DNA from: Conus ventricosus
Taxonomy: Eukaryota; Mollusca; Gastropoda; Neogastropoda; Conidae
Assembly: GCA_018398815.1 (NCBI GenBank)
Contig: CM031615.1
Coordinates: forward strand, 58,276,985 to 58,340,984
Length of the DNA: 64,000 bases
Reading direction: 5' to 3'
Both the position numbers and the translations under genes were made by a program. Shown in pieces: positions 46,013 through 56,820 of this stretch. Under the pieces are notes generated by a model. The model saw only the letters and a program-made list of their open reading frames with translations. It did no database searches and was not told the origin of the DNA. How positions within the stretch are numbered: the first letter of the stretch is position 1; every line of letters starts with the position of its first letter.

Positions 46013-46028
46013 GAAGTCAAATACTATA
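45940..46028 (+). mobile_element. Penelope-like retroelement, copy B, 5' part (split by Tc1)
   Basis: Colinear with the 5' end of copy A. It stops at ACTATA, where the Tc1 element begins, and resumes at 47,568. Confidence 0.8.
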
Positions 46029-47567
46029 CTGAACAACATTAAAAACGCACCGTTTTGATTTGCCGATTTCCCATTTGGAAAAAAACGTGTATTTGGATTT
46101 GGTATGTTAACACAATTTTTAAGGGACACAGATTCACACTGCCTCGGTTTCTCCGCGCTTGCCAATGTTCGTGTGACGCCCACGTGCAACTCGCCCAAAA
46201 CACTTTTTTTGCCACTGGGGCCGAGACTGAACGTAGCTCATCTGTTTCTTTGTCTCAAATGGTGAGTTTGAAGTCATGCCGACTGGAAAATGGTATCAGT
46301 TGTCATTCGACCAGGCGAAGTGGTCCGAAAACAATGCCGCGACTGTCTATGCAAGAACGCGAGCGAGCCATTGGAATGTTGATGGTCGGCATGTCATCGA
46401 GAGAGACAGCCAGACAACTGAACTGCAGTCACTCTACAATTGTAAGGCTATCACAACGTTTGGCAGCAACTGGTTCCACCACTGATCGGCACCGAACGGG
46501 CCAACCTCGTGTTGCCACACTAGCGCAGGATCGATACATTCGACAGCTTCATCTTCGTAATCGATTCCTTACAGCAGCAGAAACATGTCGCCAGGTGGTT
46601 GGTCGACGGGGTCCAGTGTCTGGACAAACCGTTCGACGTCGATTGCAAGAATCAGGGCTCAATGCAAGACGCCCTCATGTTGGCCCAGTCCTCACCCGTA
46701 GACACCGTCAGCAATGCCTGCAGTGGGCCAACCAGCATCTGCCATGGACACGACGTCAGTGGAGAGCTGTGCTGTTCTCTGACGAAAGTCGCTTCGCGTT
46801 ATCTCATGCTGACGGGAGAATGAGAGTCTGGAGGCGTGTCGGGGGAACGCTACGCCAACTGCTGCGTGTTTGAAGCCGATAGATGGGGAGGGGGCAGTCT
46901 GATGGTTTGGGGGGCATTCAGTCATGACTACCGGACACCTCTGTACTTTTTTGACAACCATGTGAATGCCAACACGTACCAGCAGGTGTTGCAGAACCAT
47001 GTCGTCCCACTGTTTGGCCAGCACCCGGAGCTGCAGTTCTTCCAGCATGATAATGCACGACCCACACCGCAAGAGCCACTGCTGCGTTTCTCCAGGCGAA
47101 CAACATTGCCGTGTTGCCCTGACCATCTCTGTCCCCTGACATGGCTCCCATTGAACACGTCTGGGATGAGCTGGGGCGTCTTGTGGCTCGTGGAAGACGT
47201 CCACAGACTCTCGATCATTTGAGGCGCGCACTGACCGAGGAGTGGGATGGACTGCCACAGGCGTTCTTGCACAACCTTGTCTACTCCATGAGGAGGCGCT
47301 GCCAAGCGTGCATCGGGGCAAATGGCGGACACACTCGGTATTAGAGCTCGCGGACGGACATGCTCGTCGTGGTGTACTTTTTGACAGGGACCCTAGTGAA
47401 GTCAACAGCTAATTTCAGATGAATTCGGCCATTCTTGTCAAGAACAGACATTTTGTTTAATTGAAAAATGGATGCGTAATCAAATATGCTTACTTTCATT
47501 AAATAATTCTGTACTACCAACGTTGTCTGGGTCTTTTGGCAAGCGGTGCGTTTTTAATGTTGTTCAG
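46029..47567 (+). mobile_element. Tc1-type transposon, 1,539 bp, inactivated
   Basis: Terminal inverted repeats of 24 bp begin CTGAACAACATTAAAAACGC and end with the complement, flanked by TA at 46,027-46,028 and 47,568-47,569. It encodes one transposase gene on the + strand. Ends and target duplication are intact, so the element is young enough to define precisely, yet the gene is broken. Confidence 0.93.
46260..47343 (+). pseudogene. Tc1/mariner transposase (DD34E), two frameshifts and a stop
   Basis: Transposases of this family cut and paste their own element at TA sites. The N-terminal paired-like helix-turn-helix (RLSMQERERAIGMLMVGMSS, ETARQLNCSHSTIVRLSQR) is followed by catalytic motifs: LFSDESRF (first Asp), FFQHDNARP (second Asp) and MAPIEHVWDELGR (Glu), with 34 residues between the second Asp and the Glu. 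A frameshift in a G run near 46,840 and a one-base loss near 47,065 change frame, and a TGA interrupts the LP-PSLSPD motif near 47,124 where Trp is usual. The start codon could be the ATG at 46,260 or the one at 46,342; I cannot decide. Confidence 0.9.
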
Positions 47568-47993
47568 TATATATAAAAAAATGCAGAAAGAAAATCGCAA
47601 AACAAAACAAAAAAATTGAAATCCAAACCAGTCTGCCATTCCAATCTCTAATGGGATGAGCAAAAAGCCTCAAATCACTGAGAACGACAAGACATTGTCA
47701 TCAAACCAGCAGACAAGGGTGGTGCAGTGATGGTCTGGGACAAACAGCTGTATATAAAGGAAACACACATACAACTATCAGATGCAGATTTCCATCCCTC
47801 CCTCAACACCAGAAACTCATCTCAACCACAGTTAAGCAAGAAATCAAACATAACTTACCGAAGAAAGCCAAACTATTAATAATGACACCAAACTACCACC
47901 TTCTATCTACTCCCTAAAATTTACGAAACCAACACATCTGGCAGACCTATTGTTTCTGCTTGTAGCTGCCCTACAGAACACATTTCACAGTAC

Positions 47994-48757
47994 TTGGACT
48001 CACTCCTCCAACGCATTGTGCAAAGCCTCACTGCATGCCTCAGGGGCACTACCCACACACCCAACATGATCAATTCCTACAACACAGACTCGACTTTCCA
48101 ACCCAGCCTCCTCTTCACACTTGATGATGTCTCACTTTACTCTCTCATCCCTCTCGCTGACAAACTCGAGGCCTCGCATTCTTTCTTAACATAGGCACCC
48201 TAATCAACAACACCCTCCCACAACTACAGTACACTGGTCAGAACTTGTAGAATTAGTCCTCATCCTTAACACCTTTGAATTTAACAAGCATACCTTCCCA
48301 CAAATCAGTGGTGTTGCTATGGGAACCAAAATGGGATCATCCTATGTGTGCCTCTTCTTCATAGGACACCAAGAACACCGCCTACTAACCTCTTATGCAG
48401 GCCTGACACTGGAGCTCTACAAAAAATACATTGATGATGGACTGGGAGCCACATTCATGCCAGAAAATGACCTCCACAATTTGCTCAACTTTTGCTCAGA
48501 CCTTCCATCCATCCGTCAAATTGACCTGCATCATTGAACAGTCGATCAACTTCCTGGACATCACCATCTCCCACAAACATGGACTGCTCAAAACCTCAAT
48601 TTTCTATAAACCAATCAATGCACATTCATACTTGGATTGCACATCTTCCCTCCACCCATCCACTAAAGACAGCATTTCAAATTCTGAATTCCTCTACCAA
48701 CGCATACTTTGCTCCAACAAAGATGATTTCACTCTACAGGTAGTCAAAAAATCTTAG
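47994..48757 (+). pseudogene. Penelope-like reverse transcriptase, copy B
   Basis: Segments in shifting frames show FQPSLLFTLDDVSLYSLIPL (first catalytic Asp region), GVAMGTKMGSSYVCLFFIGH, LYKKYIDDGLGATF (catalytic YIDD) and SINFLDITISHKHGLLKTSI with FYKP. This order is diagnostic of Penelope RTs. At least three frame changes and internal stops make it non-functional, although the YIDD motif survives here and not in copy A. Confidence 0.85.
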
Positions 48758-49094
48758 GTTTCTCATCAACTGTGGATACCCAGAGCGGTCATTAATAACT
48801 CTCTCAGCTGCACCACAGCTATATCCAGAACATAAACTTTGGAAACCTAGCCTCCAAAACAGGCAGACGGACCCACTGCCTACCTCCTCTTCCATCACAC
48901 ACACTGCCCATCTGCAGGACCCTTAAGTCCAACTGGCACATAGTAGAAAATCACATTCACCTCTGAGACGAAACCAATGATCACTTTCAAGCGTGACAAA
49001 AACCTCGAAGACCTACTGGTGTGCTCTGAACTGAACAAAATCCACACACCTAAGCCACCAGGTACTTTCAACTGCACGAAACCCAATTGCAAAA

Positions 49095-49385
49095 TCTTCC
49101 TCTGACCAAACCACGGCCCTAGATTCTGCAGCAACAGTGTATACACTATCCACTGCCAGCTGTTTGGTAAGATCTATGTAGGTGAAAAAAAAAATCTGGC
49201 ATGCTTTGAGACTTGCATCTTTGAACACCTGGCCGACATCTGCCACCATGGGCCTAGACTCGTTGCTCAACATTTCAATTACCCCAGACACATCATCATC
49301 AACCATGTCAAAAGTCGGGACATTTTGGCAATCACAGAGTGACAGCTTGGAGCACCTCTATGCAGGAGTCTTATCTTAATGCCAG
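49095..49385 (+). pseudogene. GIY-YIG endonuclease remnant of Penelope copy B
   Basis: VYTIHCQLFGKIYVGE matches the GIY-YIG core (VYTI...KIYVGE), followed by EHLADICHH-type and LVAQHFNYPRHI-type stretches in other frames. The Zn-binding cysteines usual before the motif are partly kept (CTKPNCK). The frame is broken after KIYVGE by an A run. Confidence 0.75.
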
Positions 49386-49440
49386 ACTGGCAATGTTTTC
49401 TCTCTGCTATTTGTGGTTTTCTCCAAGTTAATTGCATTGA

Positions 49441-50019
49441 ATAATGTTCAAGAAGTCAATAAACTGTGTGAACATGAGTATCCTTTGTTGGGCTCAAAAA
49501 AGTGCAAGCTGCATACTTTCTCTGTACACTCCTGTTTTGTTGTTTGTACAGGTGGTAGCTTACTCCTGCTTTCATTCTATACATAATCCCATTTTTCAAC
49601 CTTTGTTCATCTGAGTGTTAAAATATCTAAAAATGAATATCGAACACCAGAACTGAACGTTTTAAATACACAATTCAAACAACATTCAGTTACCTGAGAA
49701 GAAGAAAAATTCAGTGTGAAAACTTGACAAGGGGACTGAAAATTTGCCAAATTTTCATTCCATTCCAACAAGATGCAATCATTTTGAAGCTGGATTACAA
49801 TCCCAAGCACCACCAGCCTTGTACAATCACATGTCGCATTCCACTCCATCCCAATTTTCTGATGAATGATACCTCGCTAAAAGACACAAAAACATGAGAA
49901 TTCATCAGAAAAACTAAAGAAGGTAGTTCCTGGTTTTGCTAACTGTAAATCAAAGAAAATCTCAAGCAGAGCAATAATCTTTGCAGTACAATGGTTGTCT
50001 TTAACTGCCATCATGGTTC
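49441..50019. other. Unassigned intergenic sequence
   Basis: AT-rich; I see no gene, repeat or element end that I can support. Confidence 0.5.
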
Positions 50020-50705
50020 TTGGAGTCGGTGTTTTTGGTGACAAATTATTGGAGTCTGTATCCTTGGTGACTGGTTCTAGGAGTCAGTCATTGGCGACAG
50101 GTTCTGGGAGTTGGAGCCATTGGTGACAGACGAGTTCTTGGAGTCGGTGTCATTGGTGACAGTCCTTGGAGTCCATGTCACCGATGACAGGTTCTTGGGG
50201 CAGGTGTCTGGTGACATGTTCTATGAGTTAGTGTCACTGGTGACAGGCTTTTGGAGTCTTGTGTCACTGGTGACATTTCTTGGAGTCTGTGTCACTGGTG
50301 ACATTTCTTGGAGTCAGTGTCACTGGTGACATTTCTTGGAGTCTGTGTCACTGGTGACATTTTGTTGGAGTCTGTGTCACTGGTGACATTTCTTGGAGTC
50401 TTGTGTCACTGGTGACATTTCTTGGAGTCTGTGTCACTGGTGACATTTCTTGGAGTCTGTGTCACTGGTGACATTTCTTAGAGTCTGTGTCACTGGTGAC
50501 ATTTCTTGGAGTCTGTGTCACTGGTGACATTTCTTGGAGTCTGTGTCACTGGTGACATTTCTTAGAGTTCGTGTCACTGGTGACATTTCTTGGAGTCTGT
50601 GTCACTGGTGACAGGTTGTTCGGAGTCATTGTCATTGATGACGGGCTTTTGGAGTCGGTGTCATTGGTGACAGGTTCTTAGAGTCAGTGCCACTGGTGAC
50701 AGTTT
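50020..50705 (+). repeat. ~28-bp minisatellite
   Basis: About 23 units of TTGGAGTCTGTGTCACTGGT plus GACATTTC, uniform between 50,250 and 50,610 and degenerate at both edges (GACAGGTTCTTGGAGTCGGT variants). Confidence 0.92.
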
Positions 50706-52361
50706 CATGGAATTCCCTTTTGCTGCCTTCCACAAGGACCTTGTTACCAACACACAGACTAACTGAATATTGATTGTCATTGCTTCCCTTTGTTCCCCAG
50801 CAGAGGTTAGTGTAAAAGCTTGTTCAGAGGCACGTGAAAATAAATGACGACATCAGTGTGTACCTTTCCTGCAGGTGATGGAAATATTGCACAGTCCTAC
50901 GAGCAAAAAAAAGAAAAAGAAAGAAATCTGTCAGTCACCTAGTTTGTACACATAAAAACAGCAGAACATTCAGACCTTGGAAGTTCCAGTGATACTGTTT
51001 TCTATCTACAGACAAAAGTTCAGCACTGAAAGATTATCTGAATTCTTGGAAGAGAATGATTAAAAAGATTGAACTGACTTGTACCCAATGACCTTCATAG
51101 CCTGAAATGAAAGGACTGAAAGCTCCCTTTAGAATTCATTCACAAAAACATATCCTCATTTGCCAAACTGAAAGTAGGTCTGAAAGCGCTGATGCAATAC
51201 TTGTAAAACTACTGAAACTATCACTCTGGCAGAAAGCATTGTGGTGGAACAGACCCGTTTACCCACACAATTTAGTTGTATTTTGTACACGTTTGGCGAA
51301 AACAGGATGAATACACTTAAGTGAAAAAAGAACTGTCAAAAGAAAAATCTTGAGACAAGGTTCTCGAATGGTAGATGTGCCCTCTGGTGAGTAAGATAAG
51401 ATAATGTTGCTTATAGCCCAGCCGACCGCAAAGGGCCACATCAGGGCTGTCCTCTGGTGAGTAACCATTGTATTTATGCACATGACCAAAGAGCGACAAC
51501 TCTCACCTACTCGTTTGCGCAAACTCGCATCTGGATGACGTTGGAATATAGTGGGGATTACGGGCTCTGAAAATAAACAAACAAACAAAACTGGCGAGAG
51601 AGCCTGAATTTGTGCCAGAATATGCTGATGAGCAGTTTTGTAAGCAATTAGTATTCAGAGAAACCTTTTTGTTGGGCAGGTACTGTAAGATCAGGCACCC
51701 TCTACTGCCTACCCTCTGCCATGTGATGCCGGTAGATAAAAAGAAATCTCCCCACCCACCCTGTGCTTTTTCACAAATTCGGAAGATGTGCACACACATT
51801 TTGTAGAAAATACGCTCACTTTTAGTTGAAAAAAACACCAATAGAAGTTCTGGGGTAAACGGGTCTGTTAGAATGGGAACATGGCACATTGAGAGTCCCT
51901 GGTTCAAATCTCACAGTCAATTAAGAAAAAAGATTTTTTTTGTCCATTCAAAAATAAGGACATGGGGAAAGAAAAAAAAAAGACGCAATTTTGCAATGTC
52001 TATGGTGGAGAGAAAAATGATGCCATTTTATTATGTCTATGAAAAATAAGGCCAAAGGTTGAAAAACAATTAGTGACTGTTAAAGTGGCCCATCAATTTC
52101 AGGTAGATCATGTGGCCTAGACTGCGTTTAACCTGGAATGGTCCGACCTTTGAGGTCAAGTCCTCCTACCCTATGGCTCCGAGACATTATTCAATAGTAT
52201 CATTACACATGGAAACTATTTACAGTGCAGGAGATCTGTCAACACTTGAGGTAGCACTGATCTCAGCTGATAACTTCAATTCGGTCATATGCACATATTC
52301 ATTCACATTCACAGGGAGGCCAAAATTCTTACCCAAAGATGTTTCTTTGTTGTTTTTCTAG
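50706..52361. other. Intergenic sequence with one short retroposon
   Basis: Holds the copy at 51,395-51,450, and near 51,845-51,915 a degenerate tRNA-like stretch (CTGGTTCAAATCTC). No gene was recognised. Confidence 0.65.
51395..51450 (-). mobile_element. Short 3'-anchored retroposon, 56 bp, with perfect TSD
   Basis: A reverse-oriented copy from ACAGCCC (51,450) to CTTATC (51,395), flanked by perfect 14-bp repeats CCTCTGGTGAGTAA at 51,381-51,394 and 51,451-51,464. Confidence 0.93.
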
Positions 52362-52366
52362 CAATG

Positions 52367-53797
52367 TGTCACGGTCAAAAATAAACTCAACCAAATTCGT
52401 GGTCAATCGCCACCAGCCCAGTTGGACTTAAGCTCTAACGCAAATATTCTGGGCGTCAGGCGGACGGCCCCATGGTTCGGATCCAGGCAATTAAGCAAAG
52501 GGGGAGGCTAATCCTCATCCTCCACAGAGACGGTCTGTCCAACCAGCCGGACTAAATAGCTGACCGACGCATTCACCTGTCGCCTCAGCCAATTAAAGGC
52601 TATTTTTAGCTCTCGTGGAGACAGCACTGTCTGCTAGACGGACTAAGACGTCTGGCCGAATGTCTCGATTGGTCTGCCAGCCAACGTCTTGGAGCCTACC
52701 CAGACTCATCTAGCCAATTTAGAGTGACCAGTGTCCACGACTTAAGCCACACGGCGCCAGTTAAGTAGGGAAGGGGGGAAGGTAGTGTGTGGTGGGGGTG
52801 AAATCTAGCTAATCAATTAAATGACCAATTGACCACCACAGAGAGTAAGGTGTGTAGGCGTGACTGTCATGATTTGAATATCCAATGGAATTAGAGGGAG
52901 ATAACTTCGGGTAAAAATACTGACCAATGGTACTCGCCCTTTTTGGACAGATCGGAACACAATAAGAAGGATGTGAGAGTGAGAGAACGGGAGAACGAGG
53001 GGAGAACGAACAGAGAGACAGAGAGAGAGAGGTCTGAGTGTAATCTCTGAGGAGAGAAAAGCAGAGAGATGAGGGGAGGAGAGAAGAGAACCAAGTTGAG
53101 AGATTAGCACGAGATAGTCTGCAGAGGAAGGACTTAGGAGAGATGTGGAGAGAGTTGCTAACTAATGAAGAGGAAAAGAAAGAAGAAAAAAAAAAAGAAA
53201 AGAAAAGCAACCATGTCCATTTGATAAGAGCAGACTAGAAGAGAGAGAGAGAGAGAGAGTGCAATGCGTTAATGCAGGAAGAAAGAAAGGAGAACAGATC
53301 GATGTTGATAGTCACTGTTCTATCTTCACTGGGGTTCGACCTCATACTTGGCCAGCGCCACTTTCATCGACAGACCAACGCCAGTGCCAACAGTCTCACC
53401 TGACCAGGCGCCAGCAGACCAAGACCAGTGCCAGCAGTTGTGTCGTGCTTGTGAAAGTGACAGTGAAAAGAAAGAAAAAAAAAGAAAAGAAAAGACAGTG
53501 ATTCGTGAATAGTTAAGATCACCTGGCCAGGTAAAGTAGAAATCTATTTATACCCGGGTTAGTTAATGATGTTTTAGACAAATGATTTTGTGAAGTTCAG
53601 GAAAGGGGAATGTTTTATTTTGTTTGATTCCATATGCATTGATGGTTCGTTCTATGAACATGTGTAGTAAAGTTATAGACTTTACTAGTGGTTTGATGTG
53701 ACGAATGCATGATATATGAATGAGATCGTAAGCAAGCTGTGAGTGTGTTTGGGCTGTGCGCTAGTCCTTCCTCCACTGACATCACCCGAGGTTGACA
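52367..53797 (+). repeat. 5' LTR
   Basis: 1,431 bp, TG...CA ends. It differs from the 3' LTR by only about a dozen small changes seen by eye, such as GGCCCCATGG versus GGCCCATGG and GTTCTATG versus GTTTTATG. It contains an A/G-rich stretch (52,970-53,250). An obvious TATA box was not assigned. Confidence 0.95.
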
Positions 53798-53803
53798 ATT
53801 TAT

Positions 53804-53821
53804 TGGCGAGCCTGCCAGGAT
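53804..53821 (+). other. Primer-binding site, tRNA-Arg type
   Basis: TGGCGAGCCTGCCAGGAT begins six bases after the 5' LTR. It is complementary, with one mismatch, to the 3' end of a metazoan tRNA-Arg(ACG)-type sequence (...TCCTGGCTGGCTCGCCA as I recall it). This is where a tRNA would prime minus-strand synthesis. Confidence 0.7.
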
Positions 53822-54200
53822 ATTCTGGCCCATTTATTATAATTGTTCAACTTCTCAGAGAGGAAGCTGGGTGGGATTCAAGTATTGTAATCCTAAGACA
53901 AGGGGTTGTCTTACTGTATGTTCCCAAGATAGTTAAATACTAGGCTTGGCATTGCTTCCAAGATAGTTAATACTAGGCTTGGCATTTCAGCCCCAGAGTA
54001 CTTATTTCGCACAGATTGCCTATAATTCGCTCTCATAGTTGGGTCAGGCGCTGGGCGTCTTATAAAAACTAACTACGTTGTCCCAAGCTAATATTATCAT
54101 TCATAGGATTGTGCTATTACGTCACTCGTGTCGGTAACCACCAGTTTGGCTGTCGTAGAGGAAAAGAAAAAAATCTTGTTCAAAAAAAAAAAGAGATATA

Positions 54201-55260
54201 ATGGGGGAAGAAAAGAACACCCCTATTGAACAACTCGTGAGCGTCGCTCGTGATCTAGGTTACTCAGGAGATGAGTTGCGTGCATTCGTTGAAAACCAAC
54301 AAAAGATGGAAAGAGATGAGCGAGCGGAAAAGACGCCGTATCGCAGTAGAAGCGCAGGAAACAGAAAGAATGAAGCAGGAAACAGAAAGAATGAAGCAGG
54401 AAAATAGAAAAATTAAGGATTCAGGCTAATGATAATCAGGCTAGGGAAACGCAGGAAACAGAAAGAATAAGGGAAACGCAGGAAACAGAAAGATTAAAGG
54501 TTCAATTAGAGCTAGAGAAGGTGAGAATACAAAGGGAGACCACCGAGGATGGGAGTTCAGTCTCCAGTGACTCTGTGCGCAGTTACGCCCCCCGACCCAA
54601 GTTGCCAAAATTCTCGGAAGGGACCGATTCGATTGATGCATACATCAGTCGTTTCGAAACGTTTGCAACCAGTCAGGGTTGGCCTCCAGAAGAGTGGGCA
54701 GTCATTTTGTCGGCGTTACTGACGGGTAAGGCATTACAAATTTTCACTGCGTTGCCAGCAGAACAACAGTCTGATTTCGGCGCTGTGAAGGAATCATTGA
54801 TGAAGGGATTTGACCTCACAGAGGAGGGGTTCAGGAAGAAATTTCGTTCAGCTAAATTACAAGCAGGTGAGACGTACACTCAGTTTGGTGCACGTTTGGA
54901 TCACTATTTGAGAAGTGGTTAGAGTTGAGCGGTACGAAAAAGGAGTTCGCTGAGTTGAAAGAGCTAGTTATGAAGGAACAGATTTTGTCAGGTTGCGGCC
55001 CTGAGTTAACCATACATTTGAAGAGAGACAGCCAGAAACAGCAGGGGAGTTGTTGAAGTTCGCAGAGGTGTATAGAGAGGCACGTTTGGGCACTAAGGTG
55101 CAGGAGAAACAGGTGCTAGGCACAGGTGAGAAGAGTGCAAGGAGACTAGGAGAGTTTTCTGCAAAGTCTGCAAACCAGTGGTGGGGCAGAAGGAAGGGCA
55201 AAGGGACATTAGGTGTTTCATTTGTCACAAGAAGGGACATGTGGCGAGGGATTGTCGCAT
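54201..55260 (+). pseudogene. gag-like region of LTR element, several frameshifts
   Basis: Starts MGEEKNTPIEQLVSVARDLG, then a Glu/Arg-rich coiled-coil-like repeat (ETERMKQ). A capsid-like segment follows: YAPRPKLPKFSEGTDSIDAY, WPPEEWAVILSALLTGKALQ and FRSAKLQAGETYTQFGARLD. A CCHC knuckle (CFICHKKGHVARDC, about 55,215-55,256) ends it. Frame changes occur near 54,340, 54,420, 54,910, 55,030 and 55,180. Gag would form the particle and bind element RNA. Confidence 0.85.
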
Positions 55261-55717
55261 GAGGTTCCAGAAGGCAGCAGCCTTGCAAGAGGTGGATAAG
55301 GGTCGTCAAGGGAAACGACCTGCAGTGGAACCAAAAGGGATTCAGTCTGAAGAGGGTGGAGTGCAGCCTATGGCTAGCACTGGACAGCAGTCAGTGTCAG
55401 GGATGGAGGGCACTAGGCTGAGTGGTTCGTTACCAGTGGAAGAAGGGTGGATTGGCCAGCAGAGGGTGAAAGTGTTACGAGACACTGGTTGTTCATGCGG
55501 TGTAGTACGAACAACGCTGGTCGAGAAAGGGAATTTGACAGGGCAAATCCAGACCTGTACTCTAATCGATGGCACTGTGAGGGAGTTTCCAGTTGCTAAG
55601 ATAGAAGTACGTACCCCTTACTTCTCAGGCGAGTTGTCTGCGTTGGTGATGGAGAAACCCCTTCACGATTTGATCATTGGAAATATTCCAGGTGAAAGGG
55701 GATCCAGGGGATCCTGA
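55178..55717 (+). pseudogene. Zinc knuckle and retropepsin-like protease of LTR element
   Basis: A 179-residue frame. Residues ~13-26 carry the CCHC knuckle. Residues ~90-170 are an aspartic protease with VKVLRDTGCSCGVVR (the DTG active site) and LHDLIIGNIPG near the end, where retropepsins have the (I/L)IG(x) strand. The frame ends just after this and the polyprotein continues in another frame at 55,677, so a frameshift lies around 55,690-55,710. Confidence 0.85.
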
Positions 55718-56210
55718 GTTGTTGACTGCTACAGGGGCAGCAGTTCAAACACGGAGCAAGAAGGAGGAAAAGGTTGATAAACCGTTAGTCGTTCCGGCAA
55801 GGAAGTCAGGCATAGATGTGTCGCCTGATGAGTTTAGGGCAGCGCAGGAACAAGACCCTTCGCTCGTGAAGTCTTGGGAGTTGGCAAGAGGTGGAGAGAA
55901 ACAGGAGGTTAGAGGAGGTGAGACAGAATTTCTTGTGAAAGGCGGGCTGTTGTACCGAGTGTTCACCAAGGGGAAGACAGGTAAGGTGACCACTCAGTTA
56001 GAGGTACCAGCAGGTTATCGTGACACTGTCATGTCAGTGGGTCACGAGTCGCTCATGGCGGGTCATCTCGGCACCAGCAAAACAGCTGACCGAATCTTCG
56101 ATGACTTTCATTGGCCAGGAGCAATGGCAGACATCAAGCGTTTCTGCATGTCATGTGGACGTGTGTCAAAGGTCAGCCACAAGAGGGGTGAAGAGGAAGG
56201 CACCTCTTAA
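55677..56210 (+). pseudogene. Integrase N-terminal part of LTR element
   Basis: A 177-residue frame. A linker with AVQTRSKKEEKVDKP and SPDEFRAAQEQDPSLVKSWE leads into the H2C2 zinc-binding domain: GHESLMAGHLGTSKTADRIF, then FHWPGAMADIKRFCMSCGRV. The usual second Cys of CxxC is followed by a change of frame. The catalytic core starts at about 56,235 with VAVDLIGPISP (the first Asp) and is cut off. Confidence 0.85.
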
Positions 56211-56234
56211 ACATCCCCTTTAATTGACACACCA

Positions 56235-56580
56235 TTCAGGAGAGTGGCCGTCGATCTGATTGGCCCAATCTCGCCCTGTTCCAAAGGTGGGCAGAGGTAT
56301 GAGACATGTAAGGTTGCAAGGGAAAGTTTGCAGGAGGCTAGGGTCGTGCAGAAGAAACAATATGACAGGAAGGTGAGGAAGCAATCCTCAAGGCGGGAGA
56401 TCAAGTCCTGGTACTGCTTCCCACGGGTCACAACAAGCTGCTGATGCATTGAAAGGACCATTCACCATCACTGAAAAGGTCGGTCGGGATTACCGAATTG
56501 ATGTGAATGGGAAAACCAAAACTTTTCCATGCGAATTTTCTCCGCAAATATATTCAGCGTGAGACTCAGCACATAGGCGC
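56235..56580 (+). pseudogene. Integrase core stub joined to integrase C-terminus (internal deletion)
   Basis: After the first-Asp motif AVDLIGPISPCSKGGQRYE the sequence jumps directly to ARESLQEARVVQKKQYDRKV, which belongs after the catalytic Glu. About 150 residues, including the second Asp and the Glu, are absent. The C-terminal GPF domain follows (HWKGPFTITEKVGRDYRID, VNGKTKTFHANFLRKYIQRE) across two frames. Confidence 0.8.
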
Positions 56581-56820
56581 AGCAGCAATCATTGATGAGG
56601 TGAAAGAGACCCAGCAGAAGAAGGGGAGATTTTGTTGCCTAAGTTTCCAGGAGAAGAGTCATACAGGGATTGTGTCACTGTATGAAGGGCTAGACAGTAG
56701 GAGTTCCTAGGTTTTGTTGTCGGAGGCGACACAAAGCAGCCGGAAAGAGGAAAGGTGGAGAAGATGATAAATTCAGAGAGACAAAGACCAAAACAGAAGT
56801 CAGGAGTCTGCTAGGTTTTA

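Larger units (their letters stand above)
47570..49440 (+). mobile_element. Penelope-like retroelement, copy B, main part
   Basis: Continues copy B after the Tc1 with ATGCAGAAAGAAAATCGC, colinear with copy A. It holds the RT and the GIY-YIG endonuclease in decayed frames. Similarity between copies ends at GTCTTATCTTAATGCCAGACT (about 49,366-49,386), so the 3' end is near there or slightly beyond. Confidence 0.82.

Noticed and set aside
52809..53210. ORFs within the LTRs, such as LISQLGSLLSSPHLSAFLSS, present in both LTRs
   Set aside because: They are duplicated because the LTRs are identical, read an AG-rich tract in antisense and show no protein family.
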